A stretch of 14,465 bases of DNA from DASXRA01 sp046734315 (GTDB lineage Bacteria; Actinomycetota; Actinomycetes; Mycobacteriales; Jatrophihabitantaceae): contig JBKPQY010000174.1 of NCBI GenBank assembly GCA_046734315.1, positions 1-14,465 on the forward strand, read 5' to 3'. The notes below the pieces were generated by a model. It was not told the DNA's origin. It ran no database searches and saw only the letters and a list, made by a program, of their open reading frames with translations. Positions 13,117 to 14,465 of the stretch are shown piece after piece (position 1 is the first letter of the stretch; every line of letters begins with the position of its first letter). The position numbers were made by a program, and so were the translations under genes.

Positions 13117-14376
13117 GTGAGCGCAGTGTCGAGGGTGTTCATCGCGCACCTGGCGGGCATCGGCGTCTTCGACCCGAATGGTGACCAGATCGGGCGGGTA
13201 CGCGACGCCGTCGCCACCCTGCGTGTCGGGAGGCAGCCGCCGCGTGTGCTCGGCCTCGTCGTCGAGCTGCTGCACCGACATCGCATCTTCGTCCCCATGG
13301 GACGGGTCACCCGCATCGAGAGCGACGCCGTCGCGCTCACCACTGGCACGGTGAACATGAGGCGGTTCGAGCGGCGGCCGAGCGAGCTGCTCGTGCTGAG
13401 CGAACTGCTCGACCGAACCGTGACGATCAGCGAGGACGGTCGCCGTGTGAGCATCGTCGACGCGGGTATGGAGCAGAACCGCATCAACGACTGGGAGATC
13501 ACCCGGCTCGCGGTTCGCGGTGCCGGCAGCCGGATCACGCGGCGCCGCGGTGAACTGTTCCAGGTCGACTGGAACGAGGTCGACGGGCTGTCCCTGTCCG
13601 AGACGAGCCAGGGCACCGAGACGCTGCTGTCCGTCCTCGCGGGCATGCGCCCCGCTGATGTGGCCGCCGCCCTGCGCGACCTGCCGGACAAGCGCCGTGT
13701 CGAGGTTGCCTTGGCGCTCGACGACGAACGACTGGCGGACATCCTCGAGGAACTCCCAGAGGATGACCAGGTGCGGCTGCTTTCGGCGCTGGCCGACGAA
13801 CGCGCGGCGGATGTTCTGGAAGCGATGGACGACGACGACGCCGCCGACCTGCTGGGAGAGCTGCCGACCGACGAGCAGGAGCGCCTGCTCAAGCTCATGG
13901 AACCCGAAGAGGCCGCACCGGTGCGTCGCCTGATGACCTACGAGGAATACACCGCCGGCGGGATGATGACCACTGAGCCGGTGATCCTGCTCCCTGACGC
14001 CACGGTCGCAGAAGCTCTGGCCCTGGTGCGCAATCCGGATCTGCCAACGGCGCTGGCCGCGCAGGTCTTCGTGGTGCGTCCGCCGCACGCGACGCCGACC
14101 GGGCGGTTCCTCGGCACCGCGGGCGTGCAGCGACTGCTGCGTGAGGCGCCCTATGCCCTGGTCAGCGGGTTGGCTGACAGGGACCCGGCCGCGCTGCGAC
14201 CGGACACACCGATCGCCGAGGTCACCAGGTACCTGGCCACGTACGACCTCGTGGCCGCGCCGGTGGTGGACGAGAACGACCGCCTGCTCGGTGCGGTCTC
14301 GGTCGACGACGTGCTCGACCACCTGCTGCCCGAGGACTGGCGCGACGTGATCGCCGGGAGCGACGGCCATGGCTGA
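13117..14376 (+). CDS. Soluble PRC-barrel / MgtE-N / CBS-domain protein (Rv1232c-like)
   Basis: This 419-residue protein has the cytoplasmic sensor half of an MgtE magnesium channel but no membrane part. Domains in order: PRC-barrel-like beta region (about 5-75: VFIAHLAGIGVFDPNGDQIGRVRD ... RIFVPMGRVTRIESDAVAL), a second PRC-like segment (about 97-160), helical repeats of the MgtE N domain (about 170-270: LRDLPDKRRVEVALALDDERLADILEELPEDDQVRLLSAL) and two CBS motifs (about 285-345 and 350-405, the first opening YTAGGMMTTEPV). Acidic clusters such as EAMDDDDAADLL could bind Mg2+, as in MgtE (known for the family, inferred here). GTG 13117 is chosen; GTG 13126 is an alternative. The next gene overlaps its end, and the same pair is recalled from mycobacteria. 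Its function is undetermined. Confidence 0.88.
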   Translation: MSAVSRVFIAHLAGIGVFDPNGDQIGRVRDAVATLRVGRQPPRVLGLVVELLHRHRIFVPMGRVTRIESDAVALTTGTVNMRRFERRPSELLVLSELLDRTVTISEDGRRVSIVDAGMEQNRINDWEITRLAVRGAGSRITRRRGELFQVDWNEVDGLSLSETSQGTETLLSVLAGMRPADVAAALRDLPDKRRVEVALALDDERLADILEELPEDDQVRLLSALADERAADVLEAMDDDDAADLLGELPTDEQERLLKLMEPEEAAPVRRLMTYEEYTAGGMMTTEPVILLPDATVAEALALVRNPDLPTALAAQVFVVRPPHATPTGRFLGTAGVQRLLREAPYALVSGLADRDPAALRPDTPIAEVTRYLATYDLVAAPVVDENDRLLGAVSVDDVLDHLLPEDWRDVIAGSDGHG

Positions 14377-14465
14377 GCGTCGGGACCGCCTCGACCAGCC
14401 GCGGGAGCCGCGGGGACTGCGCCCGCCGCGGATCGACCCCGAGGCGTTCGGCCAGTGGACCGAGA
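14369..14465 (+). CDS. DUF1003-family membrane protein, 5' end only
   Basis: Only the first 32 residues are present, cut by the window edge: MAERRDRLDQPREPRGLRPP, then RIDPEAFGQWTE. The pattern 'RLDxPREPR...DPEAFGxxxE' is how DUF1003 proteins of actinobacteria begin; the membrane domain would follow beyond the window. ATG 14369 overlaps the end of the MgtE-N/CBS gene by 8 bases and has GGGAG about eight bases upstream, so the two genes are almost certainly one operon. Too short for certainty, but the position next to an MgtE-N/CBS protein supports the call. Confidence 0.75.
   Translation, partial: MAERRDRLDQPREPRGLRPPRIDPEAFGQWTE

Noticed and set aside
13102..14370. 422-residue minus-strand open frame opposite the MgtE-N/CBS gene
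   Set aside because: It mirrors the codon pattern of the real gene, is Arg/Gln/His-rich and has no recognisable domain.
1..14465. Search for insertion sequences, CRISPR arrays, tRNA or rRNA genes, toxin-antitoxin or phage genes
   Set aside because: No transposase-like frames, terminal repeats, regularly spaced repeats or RNA gene signatures were seen by eye; a tRNAscan-SE, Infernal and IS search would be needed to close the question.

Overview
The window looks like ordinary chromosome from a high-G+C actinobacterium. The evidence is strong G/C bias at third codon positions, frequent GTG starts, a Tad pilus locus of the actinobacterial type, an LppX/LprG-like lipoprotein, and a soluble MgtE-N/CBS protein followed by a DUF1003 gene, an arrangement also recalled from mycobacteria (Rv1232c-Rv1231c). 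The order or genus cannot be fixed from this sequence. No mobile elements, tRNAs, rRNAs, CRISPR arrays or disrupted genes were seen, and coding density is very high. No gene-free stretch exceeds about 145 bases.

Layout. (1) 1-582, minus: a PadR-type repressor followed by the start of a YjbR/MmcQ-family gene that runs off the left edge. (2) 681-5242, minus: six tightly linked Tad (type IVb pilus) genes in the order tadA, tadB, tadC, small pilin-like protein, TadE, TadE, TadG-like, counting the two TadE proteins separately as seven reading frames. Most junctions overlap by 4 bases or so. (3) 5385-8237: a YbjJ-like MFS transporter (plus), a ribokinase-family sugar kinase (minus, sharing its stop tetranucleotide with the transporter), and an orphan four-helix 'sensor' membrane protein (plus). 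(4) 8242-13080, minus: EamA transporter, HpcH/HpaI-type CoA-ester lyase, SDR oxidoreductase, lipoprotein and acyl-CoA dehydrogenase. The lyase and SDR overlap and are surely co-transcribed; the other links are weaker. (5) 13117-14465, plus: a soluble PRC-barrel/MgtE-N/CBS protein, probably made from a leaderless mRNA, with the start of a DUF1003 membrane protein overlapping its end.

How the genes may work together. The Tad block supplies the cytoplasmic ATPase, two inner-membrane platform proteins and three or four pilin-like substrates. It has no TadZ, prepilin peptidase or RcpC-like gene here, so those must lie elsewhere or be absent. The CoA-ester lyase, SDR and acyl-CoA dehydrogenase fit breakdown of a branched or dicarboxylic acyl-CoA, but the substrate cannot be read from the sequence. 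The MgtE-N/CBS protein and DUF1003 protein look like a sensor plus membrane partner pair of unknown role.

The observations most worth following are: a pilin-slot protein without the Glu+5 of type IV prepilins; a ribokinase with the substrate-site Asp replaced by Gly and a 16-residue shorter C-terminal half; a perfect 11-base inverted repeat inside padR; and the soluble MgtE-like/DUF1003 pair with a leaderless-type promoter. No clearly new multi-gene system was found.
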